Notes: a model not told the origin generated them from the sequence alone. A DNA stretch of 64,000 nt from Paracoccaceae bacterium (GCA_033344815.1 JAWPMR010000001.1:1350136-1414135); one strand, 5' to 3'. Positions 19,089 to 28,424 are shown, numbered from the stretch's first letter. Numbers and translations: made by a program.

Positions 19089-20087
19089 ATGAAGAAATCA
19101 TTCACAGGTTTGATGGCGGGTGCCGTCATGGCCTTGTCGGTCCAAGCCGCAATCGCAGACGGCCACGGCGAAATCACCGTGGCATATTTCCTTGAGTGGC
19201 CCATGCCAATGATGGCCGCCAAAGCTTCCGGCGCTTATGACGAAGCGCTCGGCAAGAAAGTGAATTGGGTTTCCTTCGAGACAGGGACAGCAATGTCTGC
19301 GGCGATGGCGTCCGGAGACGTTCAGATCGCCTTGTCTCAGGGCCTGCCGCCCTTCGTGGTTGCCGTTTCCGGTGGCCAAGACCTGCAGCTTGTCGATGTT
19401 GCAGTAAGCTACGCAGAAAACCAAGGCTGTGCGGTGCACTCCGATCTGGAGATCACGCTGGAGACAGCCAGCGAGTTGGCGGGTAAGAAAGTGGCTGTGC
19501 CGCTGGGCACTGCTGCGCACTATAGCTTTATTCGCCAGATGGACCATTTCGGTGTGCCTCTGGACAGCTTGCAGATTGTTGACATGGCTCCTCCGGAAGG
19601 CGCTTCGGCTTTGAGCCAGAAAGCAGTTGATTTTGCCTGTGGTTACGGCGGTGGCTGGGCGCGTATGCAGGAGTACGGTGACGTTCTGCTGGACGGCGAC
19701 GCCAAGCAAGAGATCGGCATTCTGGTGTTTGACGTGACGTCTGTGCCTTCGGCCTATGCGGCTGAGAACGGTGAAGAGTTGGCGAAGTTCCTCAAAGTCA
19801 CTGCGGACGCCAATGCCGAGTGGGCTGCAAACCCATCCGATGAGATGCTAGCTGTGATTGCAAAGGAAGCGGGCATGGACCTTGACGCGGCTAAATCTGC
19901 GATTGCCACGATGAAGTTCCCAAGCATTGATGACCAGCTGTCTGAAGCATGGCTCGGCGGCAATGCAGCCAGCTTTATGAAAGGCGTTGGCGACGTGTTC
20001 GTAAACGCGGGTTCCATCGATTCAGCACTCGACAGCTACGAGGGTGCCGTGAACACCGGGCCGCTTGGTGCTGCCAAGGGCATGTAA
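19089..20087 (+). CDS. TauA/NitT-type ABC transporter substrate-binding protein
   Basis: A 332-residue periplasmic binding protein with a Sec signal peptide (MKKSFTGLMAGAVMALSVQA, cleavage after AIA). It has the NMT1/TauA-like fold pattern: an EITVAYFLEWPMP start to the mature chain, then FETGTAMSAAMASGDVQIAL, where the GT-x-A-x-AMASGDVQIA segment is characteristic, followed by SELAGKKVAVPLGTAAHYSF. Such proteins deliver taurine, nitrate or similar small anions to an ABC importer. No permease or ATPase gene follows. The start has GGGAGAG 9 nt upstream. It may feed the neighbouring catabolic operon or work with a transporter encoded elsewhere. Confidence 0.87.
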   Translation: MKKSFTGLMAGAVMALSVQAAIADGHGEITVAYFLEWPMPMMAAKASGAYDEALGKKVNWVSFETGTAMSAAMASGDVQIALSQGLPPFVVAVSGGQDLQLVDVAVSYAENQGCAVHSDLEITLETASELAGKKVAVPLGTAAHYSFIRQMDHFGVPLDSLQIVDMAPPEGASALSQKAVDFACGYGGGWARMQEYGDVLLDGDAKQEIGILVFDVTSVPSAYAAENGEELAKFLKVTADANAEWAANPSDEMLAVIAKEAGMDLDAAKSAIATMKFPSIDDQLSEAWLGGNAASFMKGVGDVFVNAGSIDSALDSYEGAVNTGPLGAAKGM

Positions 20088-20095
20088 TCAAGAAC

Positions 20096-20125
20096 GGGCG
20101 CATCCCTTCGCTAAGGTATGCGCCC
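20096..20125 (+). terminator. Hairpin after the binding-protein gene
   Basis: GGGCGCAT pairs with ATGCGCCC, with inner CCTT/AAGG pairs around a CGCT loop. The hairpin begins 8 nt after the TAA. The sequence that follows is not T-rich, so it is either a weak terminator or an mRNA 3'-end stabiliser. Confidence 0.55.
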
Positions 20126-20198
20126 GCATCGATGCAAATTCTGTTAACCTTTGAGTACCGCAGAAGACTAAGTTCTTTGTGCGAAAGGTTATATCAGG

Positions 20199-20238
20199 TT
20201 TGATCTCCCTGAAATTTTTTGCGAGGTTTCAGATCAAA
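20199..20238. promoter_or_regulatory. Inverted repeat upstream of the IclR gene
   Basis: TTTGATCT (20199-20206) and AGATCAAA (20231-20238) are perfect inverted arms, with further GAAA/TTTC pairing inside. The element lies about 140 nt before the IclR-family start. It could be a regulator operator or the stem of a terminator, since T runs follow nearby. Confidence 0.4.
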
Positions 20239-20376
20239 CTGGCCGCGCTTTTTGCGCGTCCTTTTTTCAGCGCATGTTGTCATAAAAATCCTCGATGCAC
20301 CTTCGACATTGTAGGACATGTCTCAAGACGTTAACCTGTTTCACACAAACGGATCGTGCTTTCGGAGGCGTTGAGT

Positions 20377-21141
20377 ATGTCGCGTGAGGTTCAAAGCTCA
20401 ATCATTCAGAAAAGCGTCGCCGTCATCGACCTCCTAGCCAATCAAAAAAGCGGGTTGTCCCAGACAGAAATTGCCCAGACCACTGGCTTTAACAAAAGCT
20501 CGACACACCGCATCCTTACTATCTTGATCGGCCAGGAACTGGTCGAGTTTGACGAACGCGACCGGACTTATTCAACCGGACCATTGCTCATAAGCTGGGC
20601 GCGTGCAGCTTGGGAAAAGATGGACCTGAGCTTGGTCAAAGATCAGGATCTGCGCGATCTTGCTGAACAGACCGGAATGAATGTCGCGCTTGCCGTCCGA
20701 GTTGAGCATACCGTGACGTTCACGCGCGCAAACGTAGCGCACCCTTATCGATTGGCAGTCAAAGAGGGTGGTCAATCAGAGTTGCACAACACCGCCGTCG
20801 GCAAGGTGTTTCTTGCGCACATGACGGACCATGAGCGGGACGCTTATTTCGCAGTGGCTGAGCTGGAAAAGTTCACCGAGACGACGCTTACCACCAGACA
20901 AGAAATTGAGGCGATCCTTTCTAATATCAGGGCCACCGGATTTGCGGTGTCTGATCGCGAAGAGTTTTATCAAGTCGTCGGGATCGCGGCACCTGTATTG
21001 GATCACGATGGTCGTATCCTCGGCGCGATAAGCCTGTGGATACCGTTGCGCGTTGCGTCTCTGAAAGCGCTTCTTGCTTGCGCGCCTGCTTTGCTGACGA
21101 AGACCAAGGAAATATCAGCGCGCTTCGGCCAACTGAGCTGA
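20377..21141 (+). CDS. IclR family transcriptional regulator
   Basis: A 254-residue DNA-binding regulator. The N-terminal winged helix-turn-helix carries LSQTEIAQTTGFNKSSTHRI (about residues 27-46), typical of IclR. The C-terminal GAF-like effector domain has the family pattern HNTAVGKVFLAHM and the ending GYAVSDREE-like GFAVSDREEFYQVVGIAAPV followed by GAISLWIP. I chose the ATG at 20377 with GGAGG 8 nt upstream instead of the GTG at 20356. It precedes the five-gene oxidative operon on the same strand, so it is the likely regulator of that operon, with a ligand from the pathway. Confidence 0.9.
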   Translation: MSREVQSSIIQKSVAVIDLLANQKSGLSQTEIAQTTGFNKSSTHRILTILIGQELVEFDERDRTYSTGPLLISWARAAWEKMDLSLVKDQDLRDLAEQTGMNVALAVRVEHTVTFTRANVAHPYRLAVKEGGQSELHNTAVGKVFLAHMTDHERDAYFAVAELEKFTETTLTTRQEIEAILSNIRATGFAVSDREEFYQVVGIAAPVLDHDGRILGAISLWIPLRVASLKALLACAPALLTKTKEISARFGQLS

Positions 21142-21262
21142 GGCGAAAGAGCTGGCTATTCAAGGTTGTCCATCTGAGAGTTGTGTATTGTAAAATTATA
21201 GTCTTGCATTACAATATTTGCAGAGCGTGATCACGCCGAGTCGATATTGCAAGGAACTGCAC

Positions 21263-22579
21263 GTGATACCTGAAGGCATCCACTGGCACCGCACCGCACC
21301 GCCGCCCCCTGACTGCGAAGCGTTAGAGAGCGAAAAGACAGCCGATGTTGTGATCGTCGGCGCGGGGCTGACCGGTTTGCGGACGGCGATTACGCTTGCA
21401 GAGAGCGGCGTGGATACCGCTGTTCTGGATGCCGAAAAGATTGGTTTCGGGTCGTCGGGGCGTTCAGGAGGTCAGTGTAATCCGATCTGGCGCGCAACAC
21501 CGGACGACTTGCGCCGCAAATTTGGTGACACTCAGGCGGAACGGTTGATCAAGACGACTTTGTCCTCAGCCGACGCCCTCTTTGATGATATTAGACGGTA
21601 CAAAATAGACTGTGGAGCAGAGCAGAATGGCTGGATACAGGCCGCGCACACACGCAAACAAGCGGATGATCTGCGACAGCTTCAGGCAGCATGGGCTGAT
21701 GTAGGAGCCGACATTGACGTTTTGTCGCAACCCGAAACACACGCGGCTGTTGGCTCAGACACATACGGTTTTGCATTGCGCCACGCCAAGGGTGGCTTTG
21801 TTCAACCCATGGCGTTGACACGCGGCTATGCCAAGACTGCACAGGCCGCAGGCGCGCGGCTTTTTGAACAGGCACCAGCGCAAAGGATCACAAAGGACGG
21901 CACCAAATGGCGGATCGCGACGCCGACCGGCAGCATCACTGCAGATACCGTGGTCCTGACAACCAATGCCTATACCGATGACCTTTGGCCCGGGCTGCGC
22001 CAGACGATGTTGCCGCTCTACTCCATCTCATTGGCCACAGCACCTCTGACGCCAGAGCAGCAAGCGACCGTTCTGCCGGGGCGCAAGACCATCTCGGACA
22101 CACGACTAGCGATCTTTTATGCGCGCTACGATGCAGATAACCGGCTGATCTTTGGCTGTGTCGGCAGCAACGACAGCGCCCGTACATTGGGCGGTGTGGG
22201 GCGGTTGCTGAACGGGTTGCATACCGTCTTTCCGCAGTTGAAGGGCATCAAGATCGAGACCACATGGGCGGGCCGCATCGGCGTAACGCAGGATATGATG
22301 CCAAAGATGCACGAACCGGCCCCCGGCGTGCTGGCCGGTCTGGGGTTTAGCGGGCGCGGGATCGCGATGACATCTGTGATGGGCCGTAGTCTCGCGCGCA
22401 AAGTGCTGGGTGGTCACAACGATGATCTGCCGTTCCCAATATCGTCAATTTCACCCATCCCGTTCCACAGTTTGTCCAGCCGTATGGTGCCGCTTATGGC
22501 CCCGTCGATGTCAATGAAAGACCACGCCAGCGTGATCTGGGATCGGATCACGCCTGCTGCCTCAAAAAAAGAGACCTGA
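21263..22579 (+). CDS. FAD-dependent oxidoreductase, DAO/PuuB-like
   Basis: A 438-residue flavoprotein of the D-amino-acid-oxidase fold. The FAD-binding motif DVVIVGAGLTGLRTAITLAE and the acidic end LDAEKIGFGSSGRSGGQC lie near the N-terminus, and a C-terminal FAD segment reads GLGFSGRGIAMTSVMGRSLA. The SGRSGGQ...NP pattern is typical of the PuuB/OrdL-like oxidases that oxidise amines or N-substituted amino acids. Start set at the GTG at 21263 (VIPEGIHWHRTAPP) with AAGGAA about 7 nt upstream. The frame is open to 21218. It is the first gene of a tightly packed operon ending at 25783. The amine substrate is unknown. Confidence 0.87.
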   Translation: MIPEGIHWHRTAPPPPDCEALESEKTADVVIVGAGLTGLRTAITLAESGVDTAVLDAEKIGFGSSGRSGGQCNPIWRATPDDLRRKFGDTQAERLIKTTLSSADALFDDIRRYKIDCGAEQNGWIQAAHTRKQADDLRQLQAAWADVGADIDVLSQPETHAAVGSDTYGFALRHAKGGFVQPMALTRGYAKTAQAAGARLFEQAPAQRITKDGTKWRIATPTGSITADTVVLTTNAYTDDLWPGLRQTMLPLYSISLATAPLTPEQQATVLPGRKTISDTRLAIFYARYDADNRLIFGCVGSNDSARTLGGVGRLLNGLHTVFPQLKGIKIETTWAGRIGVTQDMMPKMHEPAPGVLAGLGFSGRGIAMTSVMGRSLARKVLGGHNDDLPFPISSISPIPFHSLSSRMVPLMAPSMSMKDHASVIWDRITPAASKKET

Positions 22580-22580
22580 T

Positions 22581-22928
22581 ATGCAATTCGTGAACTTTGC
22601 CGACCTGAACACTGAGCCGCGCAAGAAGGAATTCGCTCAAGACATCATCGAGGGCACGCCGGAGCAAAATGTCTGGAGCCATTTTGTAGGCGCAGAGGGC
22701 ACCTTCAAATCCGGCATGTGGGACAGCACGGCGGGCGTGTTTCGCGGACCGATGAATGACCAGATTGAGTTTTGTCATATCTTGGAAGGTGAGGCGCGGA
22801 TTGAGACGGCGGATGGCGCGTCGCGCATTGTAAAGGCGGGCGATGCTTTCGTGATGGACAACGGATTGCAGCCCGTTTGGCACGTCAAGAAATACATCCG
22901 CAAACACTACGTCATCGTCTCTGTTTGA
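22581..22928 (+). CDS. Small cupin (DUF861-type) protein
   Basis: A 115-residue single-domain cupin starting one base after the stop of the FAD oxidoreductase. The two cupin motifs are reduced: GPMNDQIEFCHILEGEARIE and GDAFVMDNGLQPVWHVKKYI. It resembles the DUF861/EutQ-type cupins often found next to amine-oxidising flavoenzymes. Typical metal-binding His are mostly absent from motif 1, where a Glu and a Cys-His pair stand instead, so whether it binds metal is open. Its location implies a role as binding or accessory factor in the pathway. Confidence 0.75.
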   Translation: MQFVNFADLNTEPRKKEFAQDIIEGTPEQNVWSHFVGAEGTFKSGMWDSTAGVFRGPMNDQIEFCHILEGEARIETADGASRIVKAGDAFVMDNGLQPVWHVKKYIRKHYVIVSV

Positions 22929-22956
22929 CAGAACGGGCACAGCAAGGAGCGGTGTA

Positions 22957-23967
22957 ATGCCCAGAAGTGACCAAAACATCGAGGTGCCCGCACACACGTC
23001 ACGGGCGTGGAATTATCATCCCCAGCTGCCAATTGGCATGTCCCCGGTATTTGATATACCCCCGAAACCTCGTGCCGCTTTTGCCTGGTTGGTTGGAACT
23101 TGGTTCAAGCTGGCCCCACCACTTAGCCACATAGCTCTTGCAATCATCACGGTGGCCTTTCTGCTGCCGTCCATGACCGCGATGCATACGCTGGACGCTG
23201 GCTGGATGCTCCAGATTGCCTCCATCAACTTCGGCTTGGCAATCCTCTTGGGGTCGGTTTTGCACCTCTACCTCTATGTTTTTGCAGGTCAAAAAATGCG
23301 GCTCAAATTCGACGTGCGTCCGATGGAGAAATCCAGCCGCTTCACATTTGGCCATCAGGTCTGGGACAACATTTTCTGGAGTTTGGCCTCTTCCGTCACC
23401 TTCTGGACGTTGTGGTTGATCTTATATTTTTACTTGGCCGCAAACGGCTGGGTGCCGACGCTGGACAGCATCGGGCAATCGCCTGTCTGGTTCGTGCTGT
23501 TTTTCTTTGTACTCCGGTTTTGGCAATCGTTCCATTTCTACTGGATCCACCGGTTGATCCATATGCCGCTGTCGTTCAAACACGTGCATTCACTGCACCA
23601 CCGCAACGTCAATGTCGGCCCGTGGTCGGGCCTTGCGATGCATCCGGTTGAAGGGTGTCTCTATTTCTCGGGCATCCTGATCCATTTTGTGCTGCCTTCT
23701 CACCCTCTGCATGTGATTTTCCACATGTACGCGCTTGGGCTCGGCGCGATCTATTCGCACGCGGGTTTTGACAAGCTGATTGTCAGGGACAAAGAGGCGA
23801 TGAAGGCCGGATCGTTTCACCACCAACTCCACCATCGATACTTTGAGTGTAACTATGGCTCTGAGGAGATGCCGCTGGACCGCTGGTTTGGGAGTTTCCA
23901 TGACGGGACCGAGGCCGCAACCAAACGGATACGCGCGCGCAAAAAACTGATCTTTGCCCCGAAATAG
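22957..23967 (+). CDS. Membrane di-iron hydroxylase (sterol desaturase/fatty acid hydroxylase family)
   Basis: A 336-residue polytopic membrane enzyme with hydrophobic segments at about 46-70, 80-105 and 138-165. It has the histidine clusters of the superfamily that hold two irons: HFYWIHRLIH, HVHSLHHRNVN, then HHQLHHRYFECNYG. The family uses O2 and reductant to hydroxylate or desaturate lipids and other small hydrophobic compounds. AAGGAG precedes the ATG. Two genes downstream lies a VanB-type reductase that could pass electrons to it, an unusual pairing for this family and a clue to a soluble, non-lipid substrate. Confidence 0.88.
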   Translation: MPRSDQNIEVPAHTSRAWNYHPQLPIGMSPVFDIPPKPRAAFAWLVGTWFKLAPPLSHIALAIITVAFLLPSMTAMHTLDAGWMLQIASINFGLAILLGSVLHLYLYVFAGQKMRLKFDVRPMEKSSRFTFGHQVWDNIFWSLASSVTFWTLWLILYFYLAANGWVPTLDSIGQSPVWFVLFFFVLRFWQSFHFYWIHRLIHMPLSFKHVHSLHHRNVNVGPWSGLAMHPVEGCLYFSGILIHFVLPSHPLHVIFHMYALGLGAIYSHAGFDKLIVRDKEAMKAGSFHHQLHHRYFECNYGSEEMPLDRWFGSFHDGTEAATKRIRARKKLIFAPK

Positions 23968-23977
23968 GACACCCCGT

Positions 23978-24817
23978 ATGAAGCACATCTACACCTATGG
24001 CGGGCAACTCGCTGCGCGGCATTTGACCGTCGGCTGTATCCTGAAGAACAAGGCCGCAGGCAAGCGCATGACACAAGTCACCGCCTTTGGCGCTGAAGAA
24101 GCCGCCGCTGCAGCAGATGCGCAGATCGACACGCTGACCATTGGCTGTGATACGGTTCAAACCATCCGCTCCGCCGCCCCACATATCTTCATCACCGCCG
24201 CCCAAGCGATGCGCGAACATGTGACCGAGGATGACGCTCTTGGCGGAGCCATCAACGCGATGGTGCAGGGTGCCGATGCCATTTACACCCCGCGCAGCCT
24301 GCGCCACATCGAACGCATTGCGCGCGAAGGGATCAGCGTTCAGGGCCATTCGGGCCTCTTTCCCGCTCGCGCGACGCAGTTCGGTGGTTTGCGGACCGTC
24401 GGCAAGACAGCGCAGGAGGCGCTCGATTTGCTGCACTACTTCCGTCAACTTGAAGACGCCGGTGCCTACGCCGTGGAAGTGGAGTGCGTGGCCGAGGAAG
24501 CTCTGGCCGAGATCGGCAAGCACACGAACCTCGTCACCGTGACCATCGGCGCGGGATCATCCGGCGACATCATCTTGTCCTACATGTCTGATCTGAGCGG
24601 TGACACCGAAAACCCGCCACGTCACGCCCGTGCTTTTGGTGATGTTGGCCGTATCCGCAAGGAATTGCGCGCGGAGCGTACCCGTGCGCTGCAAAGCTAC
24701 CACGCGGCGGTAATGGAGAAGGCTTTCCCGGATGAGAGTACAACAGTATTCATGCCCGCGGACGAACTTGAGGTACTGCGCGAAAGGCTCGAAAAGCTGC
24801 AGCCGGTACATCGGTAA
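23978..24817 (+). CDS. PanB-like (PEP mutase/ketopantoate hydroxymethyltransferase fold) enzyme
   Basis: A 279-residue barrel enzyme. The central part follows ketopantoate hydroxymethyltransferase closely (VQGHSGLFPARATQFGGLRT, AYAVEVECVAEE, TVTIGAGSSGDIILSYMSDL), including the metal- and substrate-site patterns. The usual N-terminal metal motif VGDS is not evident: TLTIGCDTVQTI stands at that place. This divergence and its setting in a catabolic operon make a dedicated pantothenate role unlikely. It may instead carry out an aldol or retro-aldol type step. Start at the ATG at 23978, 10 nt after the hydroxylase stop. Upstream codons would overlap that gene. Confidence 0.78.
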   Translation: MKHIYTYGGQLAARHLTVGCILKNKAAGKRMTQVTAFGAEEAAAAADAQIDTLTIGCDTVQTIRSAAPHIFITAAQAMREHVTEDDALGGAINAMVQGADAIYTPRSLRHIERIAREGISVQGHSGLFPARATQFGGLRTVGKTAQEALDLLHYFRQLEDAGAYAVEVECVAEEALAEIGKHTNLVTVTIGAGSSGDIILSYMSDLSGDTENPPRHARAFGDVGRIRKELRAERTRALQSYHAAVMEKAFPDESTTVFMPADELEVLRERLEKLQPVHR

Positions 24818-24823
24818 GCCGTC

Positions 24824-25783
24824 ATGGTGCTGATCAACGTAACAGTTGAGAAAGTGACGCGAGAGGCGGAAGGCGTCCGTGCATTTGTGCTGGTGAAAAA
24901 AGGCCTGTTCAAACTACCCACCTATGCTCCAGGCGCACATATTGACGTGCACTGCGGCGAAGGGATCATTCGGCAGTATTCGCTGTGCGGTGATCCGAAC
25001 GATAGACGACGTTTGATGATCGCCGTGCGGCAAGTTGATCCCTCGCGCGGTGGATCAGATCTAATGCACCGCGCCGTACATGAAGGTGACCGGCTTGAAA
25101 TCGGCGCACCACGCAACAATTTTCCGCTGGATGAAAGTGCCGCACACAGCGTTCTGCTGGCCGCTGGTATCGGGATCACACCGATCATCGCGATGGCGGA
25201 CCATTTACATGCGCTTGGTCGATCGTTTGAGCTGCAATACTTCTCACGAGCCGCAGAACATACCGCGTTTCGGGCCCGTTTGGAGCAGGGCAACTATGGG
25301 TCCAAGGTGACCTTCCATGAGGGCTTGGATGTTACTGCAACCGGCCAAGCACTTTGTGACATTCTGGTGGAACCCATTCCAGGCGGCCAAGTTTACATGT
25401 GCGGTCCCGGACCCTTTATGGATTGTGCGGAGGCGGCGGCGCAGGTCCATTGGCCGTCTGACGCGATAAACCTAGAACGATTTGCAGCGAAACCGGCACT
25501 TGCTGGTGCGTCTTCTAAACCCTTCACCGTTGAACTGGCACGCAGTGGTGTCTCATTGGATGTTGCGGCCGATGAAACCATCCTTGAAGTGCTCGAAGCC
25601 AATCAAATCGACGCCGCCTTTTCCTGCGAGCAAGGCGTCTGCGGCACGTGTGTCTGCGATGTTGTCAGCGGGCAACCCGACCACCGCGACAGTTTCCTGT
25701 CGGCGCATCAACGCAGGTCCGGGCGTGTTATGTGCCTATGCGTTTCTCGTGCGGCGGGGGGGAAGATCGTGTTGGATATTTAG
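24824..25783 (+). CDS. PDR/VanB family oxidoreductase (FMN/NADH/2Fe-2S reductase)
   Basis: A 319-residue electron-transfer protein of the phthalate dioxygenase reductase class. It has a flavin-binding barrel with RQYSLCGDPND, an NAD-binding domain with AAGIGITPIIAMA and QVYMCGPGPFM, and a C-terminal plant-type ferredoxin domain with ligands in CEQGVCGTCVC and a distal Cys (VMCLC). Such reductases serve Rieske oxygenases or other oxygenases. No Rieske gene is present here, so the membrane di-iron hydroxylase two genes upstream is the obvious partner. It is the last gene of the operon, 6 nt after the PanB-like gene. Confidence 0.92.
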   Translation: MVLINVTVEKVTREAEGVRAFVLVKKGLFKLPTYAPGAHIDVHCGEGIIRQYSLCGDPNDRRRLMIAVRQVDPSRGGSDLMHRAVHEGDRLEIGAPRNNFPLDESAAHSVLLAAGIGITPIIAMADHLHALGRSFELQYFSRAAEHTAFRARLEQGNYGSKVTFHEGLDVTATGQALCDILVEPIPGGQVYMCGPGPFMDCAEAAAQVHWPSDAINLERFAAKPALAGASSKPFTVELARSGVSLDVAADETILEVLEANQIDAAFSCEQGVCGTCVCDVVSGQPDHRDSFLSAHQRRSGRVMCLCVSRAAGGKIVLDI

Positions 25784-26283
25784 GGCCACAACCAACAAAG
25801 CCTGCATGACTCCCGCAGACTTAAACACCAAATCTGTTTCATCTTGATCCACACTCTGCGCTATCCCAGTGTCATTGGCAAATGACGCTGGGGTAGCGCT
25901 CAGGCTTTTCGCGCCAATGAAATGAAAGAGCATGCGAGATGCAAAGACGAATTGAAACAAAAGATCTATTTGGACAATGTCACCGAAATCACTCCAGAAG
26001 GACCGCTCTGATGACATTAGCTGCAACGTAACGGAAAGAGTGCCGCGCGCGCGAAGCGATGCTGCGCTGGCAAAACCTGAAAACTGAATGACGGGAAAGT
26101 CCGCGTCTTTCCAGTACGTGCACGGTTTAGCGAAAGAGCGCTCGACACCAGACCAGCCTTTCGTTTACCGCGCGGCGAAGTGGGCAAAGGAGCCCAAAGG
26201 CGACGTCGGATTTTTCCGTCGCGATGGTCAAAAGGGCGGGAAGTAGCTTGCTTTGTCGATGCGAAGTTTCTGGGTGTCGATGC
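25784..26283. other. Intergenic region with a degraded repeat copy
   Basis: 500 bases without a supported gene between two convergent transcription units. From about 26085 it contains GGGAAAGTCCG, AGACCAGCCTTTCG and GCGCGGCGAAG segments of the dispersed repeat family (compare 18590-18745 and 50550-50690). No clear terminator was found. Confidence 0.45.
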
Positions 26284-28280
26284 CTAAAGCGGACATTCGT
26301 AAAACATAGAGCCAATGCACTTAGATGTCCCGCCAATAGGTCGATCCCATCGCTGGGAAACGCTCAGACCGCCGCCCGCACCGCCAACTGCGTAGAGAAC
26401 ACCATTGGTGTTTTCTTCAAATTCCGCGTCGACGGTCACACGCGTTGACTGCCGGCCAACCCCGGGTGCTGCATACTCTGGCAATCGCTTGGTCTCAGGC
26501 CCAAACGTCCATTGATCGTAGGCAGACGCGATGCAATCCTGTGGATGGATACGCAACCAGTTGCCGGCACCGATTGGGAAGTCCTTGTTATCCTCGGCTA
26601 CTTCGAGGAAACGCGCCTGCATTTCAGCAAGTTTATCTGGCATATCGGCTGCGAGATCATTGGCCTGGCTGGAGTCTTTGGCTAAATTGTAAAGCTCCCA
26701 AACGTCGTCGTCGGAGTCCCAGTCCGCAATCACGGCTGCTGACCCCGCGCTGTCCCAAGGCGTGAAGGGCCCAAATGTTCCGGCAAACCAACCGTCGATA
26801 CAGATACCACGACTGCCATTGTTGTCGAAGAACTGTTCGGACTTCTGCGGTGCGGCCCCTGCCTCGTCAAAAGTATAAGCAAGGCTCACCCCATCCATCT
26901 GCATCTGCGTGTAGCCGTTCACGACCTAGGGATGGGGGATATCCAGAATCTCGTAGATGGTTGGCGCAATATCGATGACATGATGGAATTGCGTGCGCAT
27001 CTCGCCGTCATGTTCGATCTTTCCAGGTCAGGTCAGGACACGACCATCGGGTTGCGCGTCCCGCCAAAACAAGACCCCATCAGCTTGGTGCCTTTGAAAG
27101 GGGTACTTCCCGCCCAGGCCCAGCCTGCGTGGTACATGTTATCGGTGCGCGGGCCTCCCAATTCCTCAATCCCACCAATTCGTTCGAGCGCATCGAGTTG
27201 CTGCTCGATCGTATTGGGAATGTTGTTTTGCGCCAAAAGCACGCAGATCGAGCCGCGTTGCCCCTCGGACGACGATCCGTTGTCACCGAAGATATGGAAA
27301 ATCAGCGTTTTGTCACGCAGACCACGGTCGTCCAACCCTTGGAAAAGCCGATCGACTTGCGCGTCCGTGTGCTCCACGAACCCAGCGAAGATCTCCATCA
27401 AACGCGTCTGGAACTCATGCTGATCGGCGGGGATGTCAGCCTACTCCTGCATGGTTTCATCGCGCGGTGTCAGCAGCGTGCCTTCGGGGATCACGCCCAG
27501 ATCCAACTGACGCTGGAAGGTTGCTTCGCGGTACGCATCCCAACCGTCATCGAACTGACCGTCGTATTTGTCAGCCCATTCGGGAAAATGTGGTGGGGTC
27601 CGTGCACTCCACCCGGCGCCCAATACATGAAGAACGGTTTGTCCGGGTCGAAAGCCCCGGTAATCGTCGAGCCAGTTCAAGGCATCATCCACCAGATCTT
27701 CCGTCAGGTGGTAAGTCGGGTCATCCACCGGCGGCTCAACGGCATCAAGATTTCGGGTCAGCCGAGGCTCCCATTGCGAGGTCTCACCTCCCAGGAAGCC
27801 GTAGAAATATTCAAAACCATAGCCAGTTGGCCAGCGATCCTTTGGTCCGATGGCTGTGGTTTCGGTTGCGGGCGTGTTGTGCCACTTCCCAAAAGCGGAG
27901 GTGTGGTAACCATATTCCTTCAGGATAACTGCGATTGTCGCGGCCTCTTTCGGAATGACGCCTGTGTAACCGCCGAAGGCAACCACGCGCTCGGCAATCG
28001 TCCCAGAGCCAAAACGTGGGTGATGGCGTCTTGTCAAAAGGGCTGCACGCGTTGGCGAGAAAATGGACGTCTTGTGAAATTGGGAGAAGGCGATACCTTC
28101 TGCCGCCAATGAGTCAAGCGTGGGTGTACTGACCCCGCCCCCAAAGGTTTCGGGTATGCCGAAACCGACATCGTCCAAAAGCACGATAAGGATGTTGGGC
28201 GCATCCTCGGGCAGTCGCTGCACCGGATCAGGCCACTGTATAGCGCTGTCTTGCAGGCGGCGCTCTGCTGTTCCTGCCAT
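26284..28280 (-). pseudogene. Arylsulfatase pseudogene
   Basis: A type I sulfatase read from MAGTAERRLQDSAIQWPD to SMFYECPL. The N-terminus keeps the metal motif NILIVLLDDVGFG. The formylglycine motif reads FSPTR instead of CSPTR, a TTC Phe codon where TGC Cys is expected, so the modified catalytic residue is gone. The frame is stopped by a TAG at 27441-27443, shifts frame around 27030, and has another TAG just before 26922. It is the last unit of the sulfatase/DUF3604 cluster. The loss of both the active site and the frame indicates an old inactivation, not a sequencing slip. Confidence 0.88.
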
Positions 28281-28424
28281 AGGTTCTGGCGGGAATGGTC
28301 AGACGGATCCATCCGTCAGAACACCATCGGACTATGCGCTGACTGGCGTCGTTAAACAGACGCTCATCAACATAGTCGCAAAGATATTAGCTTTGGTCTT
28401 GGAGAGCATAACAAACTCCATGTT

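Noticed and set aside
23783-24523. 246-codon minus-strand frame across the hydroxylase and PanB-like genes
   Set aside because: Opposite to two well-supported genes. Product is unstructured and has no motif.
27129-28112. 327-codon plus-strand frame
   Set aside because: Mirror of the sulfatase pseudogene, whose minus-strand product is recognisable. No family pattern on the plus strand.
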